Assembly (NCBI GenBank): GCA_016801885.1
Contig: CM028885.1
Location: forward strand, 1,982,955 to 2,046,954
Direction: 5' to 3'
DNA length: 64,000 nt
From: Toxotes chatareus
Taxonomy: Eukaryota; Chordata; Actinopteri; Toxotidae
Part shown: one piece after another, positions 21,321 through 33,010 of the stretch
Layout: each line of letters begins with the position of its first letter
Numbering within the stretch: position 1 is the stretch's first letter
The notes under the pieces: generated by a model
Told to the model about the DNA's origin: nothing
Database searches by the model: none
The model's input: the letters and a program-made list of their open reading frames with translations, nothing else
Position numbers and translations under genes: made by a program

Positions 21321-22375
21321 AAAGGTTTTAAGCCTAATTTAAAAAATTACAGAGGGTATCTGCTTCCTAAATCCAAACTGGCAGCTGGTTCCACAGGAGA
21401 GGAGCCTGATAGCTAAAGGAGTTAACTGAACATCCTGATAATAGGGAATTACAGCAGTCCAGCCAAGAAGTAACAGAAGCATGGACTAGTTTTTCAGCCG
21501 GTCCTAGAGACTTGTTTTATATGCGAGTTAAAGGACAAATCCTGATCAAAAATAACTCCAAGGTTCCTCACAGTCGTACTGGATTTAATTATATGATTAG
21601 ATAAACTGTTTCTGAGGTGTTTAGGACCAAACACAATAACCTCCGTTTTGTCTGAATTCAGAAGAAGAAAGTTACAGGTCATCCAGGCCTTTATGTCTTT
21701 AAGACATGCCTGAAGTATGGCTAACTGATCCGTTTCATCTGGCTTCATAAGTAAATATAGCTGGGTATCATCTGCAATGGAAATTTATTCCATGCTTCCT
21801 CATAATATTGCCTGGGGGAAGCATATATAAGGTGAACAAGAGGAATCATCATTAACATGAACAAACTGGAATCTATCTGATTTAAACCAACCTAATGCTG
21901 TTCTTTTAATCCCAATGACATGTTCCAATCTTTCCAATAGGATACTATGACTGATAGTGTCAAATGCAGCACTAAGATCTAGTAGGACAAGTATAGAGAC
22001 GAGTCCATTGTCTGATGCTATGAGAAGGTAGTTGGTAACTTTCACCAGTGCTGTTTCTGTGCTATGATGAACTCTAAATCCTGACTGAAGAACTTCAAAC
22101 AAACTGTTCCTACGAAGATGGTCACACAACTGAGTTGCAACAGCCTTTTCAAGAATTTTAGAAGGGGAGATATAGCTCTATAGTTTGCTAAAGTGCCAGG
22201 TTGGGATAGGATCCAAAAGACATGTTGATGATTTAGATTTAGTAACTATTGAAGTCAACTCAGTAAGGTCTATGGGAGAGAAGCAGTCTAATGACAAATC
22301 AGGACTGGCAGATGTTTCTAAAGCTGCTGTGCTCCCAGGGAAGTTTCATATATCTTATGAGCATAATAGGAAGTT
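21321..22375 (-). mobile_element. L2-like LINE fragment, reverse transcriptase
   Basis: On the - strand, one frame reads LQSGFRVHHSTETALVKVTN and LLDLSAAFDTISHSILLERL (RT motifs 2-3 with FDTI). A second reads FLLLNSDKTEVIVFGPKH and LGVIFDQDLSFNSHI, the region after the catalytic box. Frameshifts and stops separate them. The 3' tail is toward 21321. Confidence 0.8.
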
Positions 22376-22507
22376 GATGTAAATGGAATATGTTTATTTA
22401 CTCACATAAATTACTATACTCTACAACAAACAATTGCAAACAACATAGGCTACCTCAAGGTATAAGTTAACTAAGTTAATTCATTAAGGCAAAAAACATA
22501 TTGCAAG

Positions 22508-23058
22508 CAAACGTCACCGCATTTGTAATTAATGTTAACTTAGGTTTTTTATTAAACATTTAAATAAAAATGTTTTTAAGCAAAAAAAGCTACCCAGAAT
22601 AATATATATACACAGAGAATCAACTTATTCAAAGTATTATGCAAATACAAAAACGTTAGCTTGAATAGTAAGCTATCTAACCTACCAGTTAAACGAGAAA
22701 TTTCTCTGGTCTTGAACTAACATTAGCTAGCTAATTTTCTGTTATAGGCTAACGTAGTTGGAACACTATCAACAATAATAATTAGGGACTGTCCTAATTT
22801 GAGGAAACCTTTCAAAATCTCATTGACACCAAATGTTACATTACCAAGACATGCAAACCTACCTTAATCTTGTCGTTTTTTGCTCCTCTTTTTCTTTTTT
22901 CTGTCCCTGAAACGTACGTCCTTTTTGCGGCATTGTCAGGCCTTCTACCTACTAGCTCCTGGATGCGCAGTGAGCACCACACGGTTGGGTTCACAGCCCA
23001 CGTTACTAGCGGAGCTCTGACATTTAAAGCAGTGACGCGGTATTGAAACTTCACTCTG
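22508..23058 (-). repeat. Right arm of the long inverted repeat pair (transposon end)
   Basis: The reverse complement of 12545-13078, with matching words for the cacacggttggg, cctaccttaatcttgtcg and gactgtcctaatttgagg segments. A short basic frame on the - strand (SGTEKRKRGAKNDKIK) again ends at a splice-like donor, as in a hAT-type first exon. Confidence 0.55.
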
Positions 23059-24060
23059 TTTTCAAATATTGTTTTTTTTGTACATTTGATAATCTATGAA
23101 TCACCATCACTCACACATGGAAAATAATTACTTTTTTCTCTTTTTAAGTTAATTGCTCTTGGGTGCCTGAGATGGCTGGGAAAGGGCCTTAGACGAACCT
23201 GTGTGTATGTGTAACGTTCAGGTACGGTGTATCATGGGGTAGAGAAACAGAGCAGCGAGAGAATGTGTGCGAGGGGCTGACATGTTGAACCCCGCAGGTG
23301 ATTCTAGGCAGCAGCACAAGTGTTTAGATAAGCTTGGGGCTACAGTTGTCACGGCCTCTGTTCCTGTCAGGTGGAAAGAACATAAATAAAGTTCGTATTC
23401 TGACCAGCACTCCTCCCAGAGCGCTCCCGACAAACTAAAATCAATGTGTGACCACACTTTCCAGTGACCACCATCTGTCCCAGGACTCCTTGTCCTTGTC
23501 TCTGAAGACAGTTCTTCATGACTCTGGCTGTGTGTATGGGCTCCTTGTTATGCTGCAGAAAGAATTATGGACCAATCAGACGCCTCCATGATGATACTGC
23601 ATGATGGATGAGAATCTGTCTGTTCCTCTCAGCACTGAGGAGACCATTAATTCAGACCAAATACCCAACTCCATTTACACTGTGGTCCTCAGTTTTGCCT
23701 TGGACAGCACATCTGGAAACACCTGTCTGCCTGTGAGGGACCTTGCTGATGCAGGATGACCACTTTGTGTCTTGTTGCTATGCTCAGTCTTGAGTAGTAG
23801 TCTCGAGTATTTCTGTATGTCTTAAAAAACTTTTGAGGGATCTTTAATGTTTCTGATTTCCTGATACACTGATTTCCTGAAAATACAGCCAGCAGTCCGT
23901 GGTGTGGCTGACGTTATTTTGCAGTTTTGCCTGTCGCTGTACACTGTAACAGAAAGAGAAAAAAAAGTCTGTAAGCTCCAGTTCCAAGTAAATGCTTAAG
24001 TTTTCAGAACAAAGCTCACATTACCTTGTGGTTTTGTCACTGATGTTTTTTTTTTGATGT
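23059..24060. repeat. Repeat-derived sequence including a partial T2 flank
   Basis: 23465-23935 matches part of the T2 flank at 35100-35900 (the accatctgtcccaggactcc and gaatctgtctgttcctctca segments). 23205-23425 is an extra block with an AATAAA at about 23385, which may be an LTR remnant. No gene is supported. Confidence 0.5.
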
Positions 24061-24732
24061 ACTGTGCCATTTGGTTACACAAGATATTTATAGACTATGT
24101 TTCCTGATGCGCTGCAGCTCATCTTAGAGATTTAACAGATGTAAATTAGATAAGTAGACAGTTTGAGACAGATTGTTTCAAGTGACAGTCACCTGAACTA
24201 CTCTGAGCTCTGTGAAAAAAAAACAGCGACGGAGAAAGGACTTTGCCTTCGTCTGCTTATCCGGGCTGAATTTCTGAGGACTGAATTTGTTAAACTACAG
24301 GATATTGTCCCACTAAGGTCAGAATATTGTTAATGTACTGATTAAATCTCTTGTTTACAATTTATTATTTATTGTTTTATTTTTTGATCGGTTACAGAAG
24401 ATATTTACAGACTGTGTTTCCTGAAGCACCGCAGCTCATCTTAGAGATTTAACACAAACTAGATGAGAAGACAGTTTGAGTTTGAGACAGCCTGAGACAG
24501 AGTAGAAGACAGCCTGAGACAGCAGCAGTCTAACTGCTCTCTACCTGCAGAGTGAGCAGCTTCTAATGCAGCAATATTAATAAAGGATGGTTCCACTGAA
24601 ATGAAAAGTGAGACCTGTGATCAGAGAACAGAGACCTCGCCCTGATCCTCTGCTGTTGGACTAGAACGGATCTTTAGTTGTAGCTGTGCTGTCTGCTTGG
24701 TCTGTACTGGTTTGGTTAATCATGTTTTTCAA

Positions 24733-25134
24733 TCAGAATCAGAAAACTTTATTGCCAGGTATGTTACACATACAAGGAATTTGACGTGGTGTTGTTGGTG
24801 CAAAAACAGACGAATTGGACTGACAAGTCCCATAACACACAAAGTTGAACAAGAAAAGAAAGTTTTAATACTAAAATAAGAGAAAGAGGAAAGTACTAAG
24901 AGGAAGAAAGTCTGTACAAATAATAATAGTATAATGTGCAATGTTGCAAAGTGGATGTAGTGCAGAGGTAATAATGCCTTATAGGAGCGTTAATATAACG
25001 CATACAGTACAGAGCTGAATTATGTTAATGTAACATAGTCTGTATTGGGGAAATGAGGGTCTGTGCTGTTTGGGGGGGAGTGTTGATGAGGGTGGCGGCA
25101 GAGGGAAAGAAACTGTTGAGAACCTGTGAGAACG
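24733..25134. mobile_element. LINE/SINE-type insertion in intron 1 of copy 2
   Basis: Copies 1, 3 and 5 read straight across catgttttt...caaagtaagag, but copy 2 carries about 400 extra bases here. They begin tcagaatcagaaaactttat and contain ggtatgttacacatacaagg, phrases typical of a reverse-oriented fish LINE tail. The empty sites in the sister copies date it after the duplications. Confidence 0.65.
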
Positions 25135-25600
25135 AGTAAGAGAACGACTGGAACTCTGTAAAAACTGCTCTAAGCTGTTGTTCAGTTGTGGAAACTTTCA
25201 CTTTCAGTTGAACTTTGAATCATTGAATTATTTTTGGATCAAATTGTGCTTCATCCTGCTTCACTCATCATGTTGATCAGTCTTGTAAAACCTCTGCTCT
25301 CATGAGATATCAGAGCACAGATAATCAGTGTGAGCTGTGCTGTGTGGACAGAGGCTACAGAATGAGTCAAGATCTCAGCCGTTTTACCAGCTACCAGGAA
25401 ACAAGCTGAAGTTGGAATAATGTCAACTCTGATCAGAGCAGTGAGCTGTGAAATCTGAGTCCAGTCCAACTCCAGGTTCAATCATCCTGTGTCAACCAGG
25501 TTAACCTTAATCTGTCAGCCACAGTAACCAGGTTACCTGCTGGTTAGTGCAGTTTTTATCTGATGTCTTTTTGTCTCCAGGTCTTCTCCTCCTGTTTGGG

Positions 25601-25672
25601 ATGTTACTCACCTTGTCCCAAATCTCAGTCATGGTGTCTTCATCTGATGAAAACTACCAACCTGCCATTTAA
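25601..25672 (+). promoter_or_regulatory. Copy 2: conserved 23-codon upstream ORF
   Basis: Same length and position as in copy 1, with one residue changed (LTLSQ for LTSSQ). Stop TAA 25670-25672, main ATG 25674. Confidence 0.5.
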
Positions 25673-25673
25673 A

Positions 25674-28600
25674 ATGACTTCTACAAGAAAACCTGTGACA
25701 GCTGCATCTCTGTTGGTAAAGTAGTTTATTGCAGAAAATGACAGGAAGCTTGTATTTGTCAGGCAGTAATGTATAAAGCACATTGCTCCTCCTCTCCAAC
25801 ATTTCTGATTTCTGACTCTTTCTCTCTCTCTCACTCATATACAATCATTTCAGAGTCCAAAGAAAGAAAATGCAAATATCAGCTGAGAGCTTGAAGCTGC
25901 TTCTCTGTTTGTCAGAGGCTTCATCAGCTTCAACACCTGTGTGGGTGACAGGAAGTGGTAGTGGGAGTCTGTTTCAAAAGTAGAGCTGTTTACTTGAAAG
26001 AGATTCCACGTCCCCTCTTCTTCTTCTTCTCCTGTTCTTTCTCTTCTTCTTTGGTCCTAGCTGACCATCATCCTCTCCCCTCAGGAATCCTCTCTTCTCT
26101 CTCTCCTCCATCAGCGTCCTCCTCCACTCACCTTCCCTCCTCTTCTGGTAGTTGTTTTCCACCTCATGGTGTCTGTCAGTCATGTCTTTAATCTTGCCAT
26201 TCTTTGTTTGAGTCATTCAGGACACTTCTTGATCATGTCAACATTTCAACCAGGCTTCACTGAGACTAAAAACTTTGTCTTATTCTTCACAGATACTTAT
26301 GATCAAAGTCTTCAGTGGAAATACCCTGAGATGTCGTCCAGCAGAGTATCAGATAGAGGATGAATGCTGTCCTCTGTGTCCTCCTGGTAAGATCCTACTG
26401 AATGTTAAAGGGACATGTGACTGTGGTAGTTACATATGGAGTCTTTGTGATGCTGCCAGGTGTCAACCTGACTCAGCAGAATCCAGCACTTGTGTGCAGA
26501 AGAGTGGCATCAGTTTCTCTCCCATGGTTGGTGCCGTTTATGTTGACAAGTGAAATGTGTGGGTGAAGGACCTGCATCTGACTGAGTTTGACTCCAACAG
26601 TAAAAGAACAGGCTGGAAGTTTTTCCACTTTGGCTCCACCTGCTTGTAGTAATAAGAATGACACTGTAGTAGACAGCAGAGCATGTCACTGTGACTAACT
26701 CATAACATGAGCTTTACCCTCAACATTAAACCTTTTCATTCAATACAAACATTAAACTGAAGGAAATTCAACTGTTGCTTTTCTTCTCAACAGGAAGTCG
26801 AGTTAAAACAGATTGTACAGAGTTCAGAAGTACTTCCTGTTTGCCCTGCATGGATGGATCCTTCATGAATCAACCTACTGGACTTAAACAGTGTTTTCCC
26901 TGCAGAGACTGTGATGCAGGTAGATTTCTGTTCATATTTCAGTCAGTTTCCTCCATCTCTTTTTCCTTCCACAGTGAAATCAGATTTCCACTGGGTGGTC
27001 TGTACGAGCAGTTTTATTCTCCACTTAGTTTTTATTCTGTCATAAAACCTAAAGATCATCTTTAGTTTTTCTGACATCTAGTCAGACAAACACTTTGCTA
27101 GTGTCTCTCTAGTAGATGAAGCAGAATAGAAGTTTAGTGTCTGTATATGTAACCTGTATATGTGTTGACAGGTTCTGGTCTGAAGATAAAGACTTCATGC
27201 ACAGCAACCTCAGATACACTTTGTGAACCACTGGAAGGATTCTACTGTATAGACTTCACAGAGAACCACTGTGTGGCAGCACAGAAACACAGCAGCTGTC
27301 AACCAGGACAATACATCAGGGAGAAAGGTTGGTTTTCTTGTGCTGACTTTAAGATGATACTGTAGCTCTGGTTTGACACTTTCAAACTATAACAAACTCT
27401 AAAAGTCACAGCTTAGAGCAGCTCAGTTGAGCATCCAGTCAACTGGTAGCTGTCAATGATGGAGCTTTTGGATGATCAACTGACTGAACTGAGTCAAACC
27501 ACTGAAGCTGATTAGTTACAATGTGCAGTGCATGGAAAATAACAACAAGCTCATTTTAACAGATTAAAATACAAAAAACTAAATAAAAACAAGGAAAGAT
27601 AAAGTGGGAGAACATGACTCCTGAAACTGATGTGATGTGATTGATTGGTGTTGTTGGAACTACAGAAACACTCAGGCCAACAGTCTTTGGCAGAGCACAG
27701 ACACTGACTTACAGAGAGCAAACACATCAGACAACAGACAGGTTGGATTTGAGCCTGCTGTCATGTGACTCATGGAATTAGCTTTAATTAGCAACAGGTG
27801 ATTTGACCTGCTGATAGTGAGGTTTAGCATTTTAACATCCAACAGCAACAGTTAGCAGCAGCTAACAATGAAAAGCTGCCACCTGAATGTTTTGTGAACT
27901 TGTCTTTGAAGACAAGGAGAATGATCAGTGTGATGGCCACACAACACACTGCAATGTCGGTACCCTCTGCACCTACACTTTATTTAAATAATTTTAGCCG
28001 TATTTAAGCACATTATACAGTGAGTAAACACATGGGATTTGTTTAATACAACATACACACTTTATTTATCCTTTTTTTGACAGAACAATTGGTTCTTTTT
28101 GTAGCGCACACATCTAGTTAACTTGTGTACAGTCAGTTCTTTTCTTTGTTTAAATGGTTTGTTCTAATTTTGGTTTTCTTGAGTTATCAGTGCAGTGCTG
28201 CTGGTGCCACTGAGTGGCTTCCTGTGAGGCTGGGTCCAGAGGGGCCGCCCCCAGAAGTGCAGCCATTATGTGGAGGGAGCGGCCAAATTGGGCTGAACCA
28301 AATTAGGGATTTAGTTTGTACAGTCTACTATTTCTTTAGACTGTTAGTTAGTTTGTTGATTTATTTTGTTTAGTTAGTAGTTAAATATGTTCTCTGCTGA
28401 CAGGCTCATTGTTTGGTTTTGTTTTCTGTAGCTGAGTTTGCGGCAGTGTTTGTTGTTCCTAATCCCCCTTTTGTTAGAATAATGGCCTGATCAACCATTA
28501 TATATGTGCCCTTTGTTGTTCAGTGTAATAGGTCTGTTTGTCTTTTGTTGGTCGGTTGGTCTGTTTAGTTAATTGAGTTTGTATTTTTTTCTGTACAGTT

Positions 28601-29922
28601 CTGTTAGCTTGACTTCTTTTATGGATCCAACATTTGTTATATTTGGGTTAAAACATGTTTCTTTGCATTTTTTTAAATAAAGAATTAACCTCTGTCCCTC
28701 ATTCTTCCCAGCTTGGTCACTTACAATTAGCTTTGCTAAAAGATTCAACTCATCTGCTCCTCTCTTCACAAAATACAACATTTTCTGAAGAGAGGAGCAG
28801 CTACAGTCTGTTTGCTGACTGCATGAAGCACTGATGCTAATAACATGTGGATAATTGGAGTCTTGTGTCAAACAGTAGTTGCTTTGGTTATGAAGCTGCT
28901 GTGATTTCTCCTTTCCAGTCAATCTAAATCCCATCTTGCTGTGCACTTATGGGAGAAGAGCTGCACTGGAACATTTCATCATAGCTCACATAGTAAAGAC
29001 TGAACAATCATTTTGGAAACTGAAACAAAGAAATGTTTTTCAATGGGATGATTTTTCAAGTGTTGGATTCAAACATCTCAGTAATCAAATGCTTTGTTAA
29101 ATCTACTGAATGGAAATCAGACAGGTCTGATGAAATGTGATGAGTCATATAAGACTTTGATCCTTTCATAATATGAGATGTTCACTAGTAACTACTTTCA
29201 CCATGGATATAATGTGTGTTTGTACAGGAACAGTCCTCAGAGACACTGTGTGCTCTGACTGCAGTGGGGGAACATTTACAGATGGGACATTTCCCTCTTG
29301 TCAGCCACACACACAGTGAGTCCAACTTCACATCACACATGGACACACCTGCTTTCTTACAACTGCAGTGGATTTGTAGTGTCTTTACTTTGTCCTGTAA
29401 AATGTCCTTCTGTCATTCCAGATGTCAATCACAAAACCTTCAGCTGATAAGAGCAGGAACTGCTTCAACTGATGCTGAATGTGGACCACACAGTTCATAT
29501 GGGACAGTGATTCTGATCAGTGTTGGAGTTTCTTTATCAATAATTTGCATAATTTCCTCTGCAGTTTACTTTGTCTGGAAGAAGAAAACACGTCTAAGAG
29601 GTGAGATCTGTGTGTAGTCAAAGAAAATGTTATCATGGTTTAATGGATGATAAAACTTTTTGCTGAGTCATGATGTTGTTGATTAAGATGTTTTTCATTG
29701 GTTTTGTTTTTATTTCAGGAAACAAAGGAAATGGAAGCAGACAGACAGAGGTATGTTTGTTACTCTCTGTTTGAAAGTGTGTGCGTGTGTGTATTGATGC
29801 ACTGTGGTAGATGACAATACTGTGTTTATCTGACTAATTCAATTATGTCATTTATTTATTAATATTTGAACCAAAAGGAAAACACGGCTGGATCACGAGC
29901 ACCACTGACAGGTGGAGAGTGA
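25674..29922 (+). CDS. tnfrsf14-like: TNFRSF14 (HVEM)-like receptor, copy 2, spliced, 253 aa
   Basis: Coding exons: 25674-25715, 26293-26386, 26794-26919, 27172-27327, 29228-29315, 29422-29600, 29719-29750, 29878-29922. They sum to 762 bases with matching phases. The architecture is as in copy 1: signal peptide, four cysteine-rich domains, membrane helix (SVGVSLSIICIISSAVYFVW) and a short tail (KKKTRLRGNKGNGSRQTE, then ENTAGSRAPLTGGE). Copy-specific residues are GSRVKTD at the CRD1/2 junction, NQPTGLKQC in CRD2 and TFTDG in CRD4. The tail has no death domain; SRQTEE is at best a weak TRAF-like motif. The upstream region is rearranged: the exon-1 donor kept in copies 1, 3 and 5 is absent (GACGGAGAAAGG instead of GACGGTGAGT) and the promoter-proximal segment seen in copy 3 is missing, so transcription may differ or be lost. 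The coding region itself is intact. Confidence 0.83.
27929..28725 (+). mobile_element. Solo LTR in intron 5 of copy 2
   Basis: It begins TGTGATGGCC and ends CACTTACA. The flanking pentamers are ATCAG and ATTAG, a 5-bp target duplication with one change; copy 5, which lacks the insertion, reads gaatgattagc here. AATAAAG lies about 50 bases before the 3' end, as expected for an LTR. The same element sits at the same place in copy 3. Confidence 0.75.
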
Positions 29923-30052
29923 ACAGCAGCAGGTGAGACAGCAGTATTTTCTTCCTTGAAACCTTCATTGACTGAGGACTGTCTGACTGAGCTGACATCT
30001 TTACACATGTACCAGAGCTTTCTGCTTTAAGTAAACGTATTTCTGTCCTCAG

Positions 30053-30400
30053 CAGGAGACGACCTGGACATCAGCAGATAAACACTGTCTGTTCACTGCA
30101 GAGTTAATGAGCTGTAGAACCCAGTTAGAATCCAGTTGGGTGCTGGATCATTGTCTTTGCAGGGAACAGAAATAAAACAAAGTGAAGTCGTCCTCTACAG
30201 AACTGCTGCTCTACAGTCTGGACCTTCACTGATCTTCTCTGGTGGACAGAGACAGTTCTCAATCTGGACTTTATCTGTCAGAAATAAAGAGAAACAGCTG
30301 GAGCTGAGGACAGTGTGTCCTTTACTGCAGCATGATGGGACAAATGGTTTCCATCAGCAGAGTAGTTGGGAATATTCATCTCTTACTCTGTTTTGAAGCC
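30053..30400 (+). other. Copy 2: 3'UTR exon
   Basis: After the stop, exon 9 ends at AGCAG|GTGAG, and a TCCTCAG acceptor at about 30052 opens gagacgacctggacatcagc. The same exon is present at 45848 in copy 3. AATAAA occurs at about 30171 and 30285, either of which could be the poly(A) signal. Confidence 0.5.
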
Positions 30401-31949
30401 TTTTTAGAAAACATGTCTTCACAGTGTATATCAGCTGTTGACACTGCTTGTTTTTGATAACCAGAGTTGACTCAAGCAAGCACACATCCACCCCAAACAT
30501 AAATGGACAACAGCTGTATGACAGACCTTAAAGGTTTAATTGTTGTTCAAACACACCATAAAAAATTTCAAATTATTGAAATAACATAAACAAAACCTGA
30601 GTACCTGTTCAGGTTTTGTGCAAATATTTAGAAAGACCTGAAAGCTCCCACAGTATATAATAAAATAATAAAAAGATTCTGTGTTCAAACAATACAATTA
30701 TTATCTAGTTGTGATTCTGCATTACTCAAATAAAAGAGGTTACACTACAGTTATATAGTTACACAGTATCTACAGTAGCATTATTAGGCTAATTTGCTTT
30801 ATTTCAACTTAGCATGTTTCTTGTTCAAACAAATTAAAAAAGTCAAACTATTTTTTTTTTAATGATAGAAAAGAACACAAATCTCTACACTGAGGCCTCT
30901 TTTCCAGATTCAGGACCAGGTCAATCAAATAATGACAAACAACAGAGAGGGTTGTTGGTTTTTTGTTTTTTTTTTCGTATTTGTTCATTTTTTTATTTTC
31001 AAGACAGAGCATGAGAAAAGTCGGGGCTGCAAATTATTACTATTATTTTATTTATTGTTTTTTTGTTCTTAAGCTTTCAGAAGTGTCTGACAGGAAACCC
31101 AGCTCTCAGCCTCAGTTTCATGTTTACTGTAAACATTTGTAAGACGATGTTTACATTGTTCCACTGTTTACCAATGTTTACATTGTCCATGAGCTTTCAT
31201 TGCAAATTAATATAAAATAAAATGAAGTGAGTCCTGTGGAAGCTGTGATCAATAAGGCGTGTGCTGTTCAAGTGCTGTCAGAATTATGAAACTCAGGTTT
31301 TGCTGTAACTATTCACTGATCCTCCACCCGTGCACCTGTACAGTATACTGACATTTGGCAGCCATGCTGTATGTGACTCGTCTTCAGGAGAGATGTGGGG
31401 ACTGGATGGAAGTCAGTATAAAATTTTAGCTCAGCCTGGACTTGATGCATTTATTGAAGCACAGAGGACAACAAGCCTGTCTCTGTCAGGACTGTCTTTT
31501 TCTGGAACAATCAGCTGACACCTGTTAATAATAATAAAAAAAAAGACGGACTTGAAGCTGTTTTAGTTCATAACACACACACTGAAGCAGCTCACAGTCC
31601 AGTCATGGGTAAAATGATGAAACAATGAAACATGCAGCTTTGACTGCAAAGTGCTGACTGTGAATAAATCACACACACTGACCATGTGTGTGACTAAGAG
31701 CCTGAAATGAATAAGACAAATTAGTTTCCATCTCTTACCCCATTCTTCCATTTCCTTTATGATATCTATGTGGCTCTCATGAGGACCGACCCAGGAAAGG
31801 AAGACCAAGAGTTACCTCTGCTGCAGAGGATAAGTTCATCAGAGTTACCAGCCTCAGAAACAGCAGATTAACAGCACCTCAGATTAGAGCCCACATAAAT
31901 GCTTCACAGAGTTTAAGTAGCAGACACATCTCAACATCAACTGTTCAGA

Positions 31950-32575
31950 GTGAATCCAGCCTATTTTCTTGGCCCCAATTGCTTGGGCCAAGAAACTCAA
32001 GGAATGGACATTAGACCAGTGGGAATCTGTATTTTTGCCTGTTGAGTCCAAATTTGAGATTTTTGGTTCCACCTGCTGTGTCTTTGTGAGGCGCAGAAAA
32101 GGTGAGCAGATGGTTGGAGGAGGTGTGATGGTGCTTTGCTGGTGACACTGTTGGTAATTTATTCAAAATTCAAGGCACATTTAACCAGCATGGTTACCAC
32201 AACATTCTGCAGTGACATGTCATCCCATCTGGTTTGCACTTAGTTGGACCATCATTTGTTTTTCAGCAGGACGATGACCCCAAACACACCTCCAGGCTAT
32301 GTAAGAGCTATTTGACCAAGAAGGAGAGTGATGGAGTCCTGCATCAGATGAACTGGCCTCCACAATCACCTGACCTAAACCCAACTGAGATGGTTTGGGA
32401 TGAGTTGGACCTCAGAGTGAAAGCAAAACAGCCAACAAGTGCTCAGCACCCCTGGGAACTCCTTCAAGACTGTTGGGAAACCATTCCAGGTGACTACCTC
32501 ATGAAACTGACTGAGAGAATGCTAAGAGTGTGCAAAGCTGTCATCAAAGCAGGAAGGCTTTAAGGAAGCCATCCA
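31950..32575 (+). mobile_element. Tc1-like transposase pseudogene
   Basis: The frame 32234-32563 reads FQQDDDPKHTSRLCKSYL then NWPPQSPDLNPTEMVWDELD, the second and third acidic positions of the Tc1 DDE transposase. The upstream half is recognisable (EGGGVMV-like and NQHGYHNILQ-like text) but broken by stops. A shorter copy is at 47430-47750. Confidence 0.8.
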
Positions 32576-32739
32576 CCACACTGTCCCTGCTGTGGAGACA
32601 AACCCTCTCCTCCAGAAGGAACTCTCTGCACCTGAGCAGAGGAAACATGCTCACTGTTTTGGGTGAACAAGTCATACTTAACTGAGCACTATATTTTCTA
32701 TATTCAACATTATATTTTATATACTATATTCTGAATCAC

Positions 32740-33010
32740 TATGTCTCTTAGTCTGGAAAATGTTGTCCCTCTGTCCACAATCCCTAACAGCTGAACTGCA
32801 CTGAAGTTTGTGACATGGAGCATTATCCTGCTGGAAGCAGCCATTAGAAGATGGTGAACTGTGGCCATGAAGGGATGAACATGGTCAGTAACAATACTCA
32901 GACTGTGACATTCAGACCATGACTGATTGGTATTAAGGCCCAAAGTGAACCAAGAAAACATTCCCCACACCATCCCACCACCACCACCACCAGCCTGGAC
33001 TGTTGACACA
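32740..33010 (-). mobile_element. Second Tc1-like fragment, opposite strand
   Basis: The - strand frame carries GGGGMVWGMFSWFTLG and SIVTDHVHPFMATVHHLL, a different Tc1 subfamily. The region encoding the glycines appears as a CCACCACC run on the + strand. It is duplicated at 47850-48070. Confidence 0.7.

Noticed and set aside
23205..23425. Possible small solo LTR
   Set aside because: It has TG/CA-like ends and an AATAAA, but the flanking pentamers do not match, so it is not claimed.
26775..27065. ORF continuing past exon 4 into intron 4
   Set aside because: The extension after the GTAGAT donor has no TNFR pattern; the spliced frame joins GSGLKIKTSC, which completes CRD2.
29216..29617. 133-codon continuous ORF across exon 6, intron 6 and exon 7 (also in copies 1 and 3)
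   Set aside because: Its first half is out of frame with the cysteine-rich domain and destroys the cysteine pattern. The GT/AG-spliced reading gives a proper CRD4.
32234..32563. 109-codon intact frame as a host gene
   Set aside because: It is a Tc1 transposase C-terminus with a broken upstream half, and it is duplicated in a decayed state at 47.4 kb.
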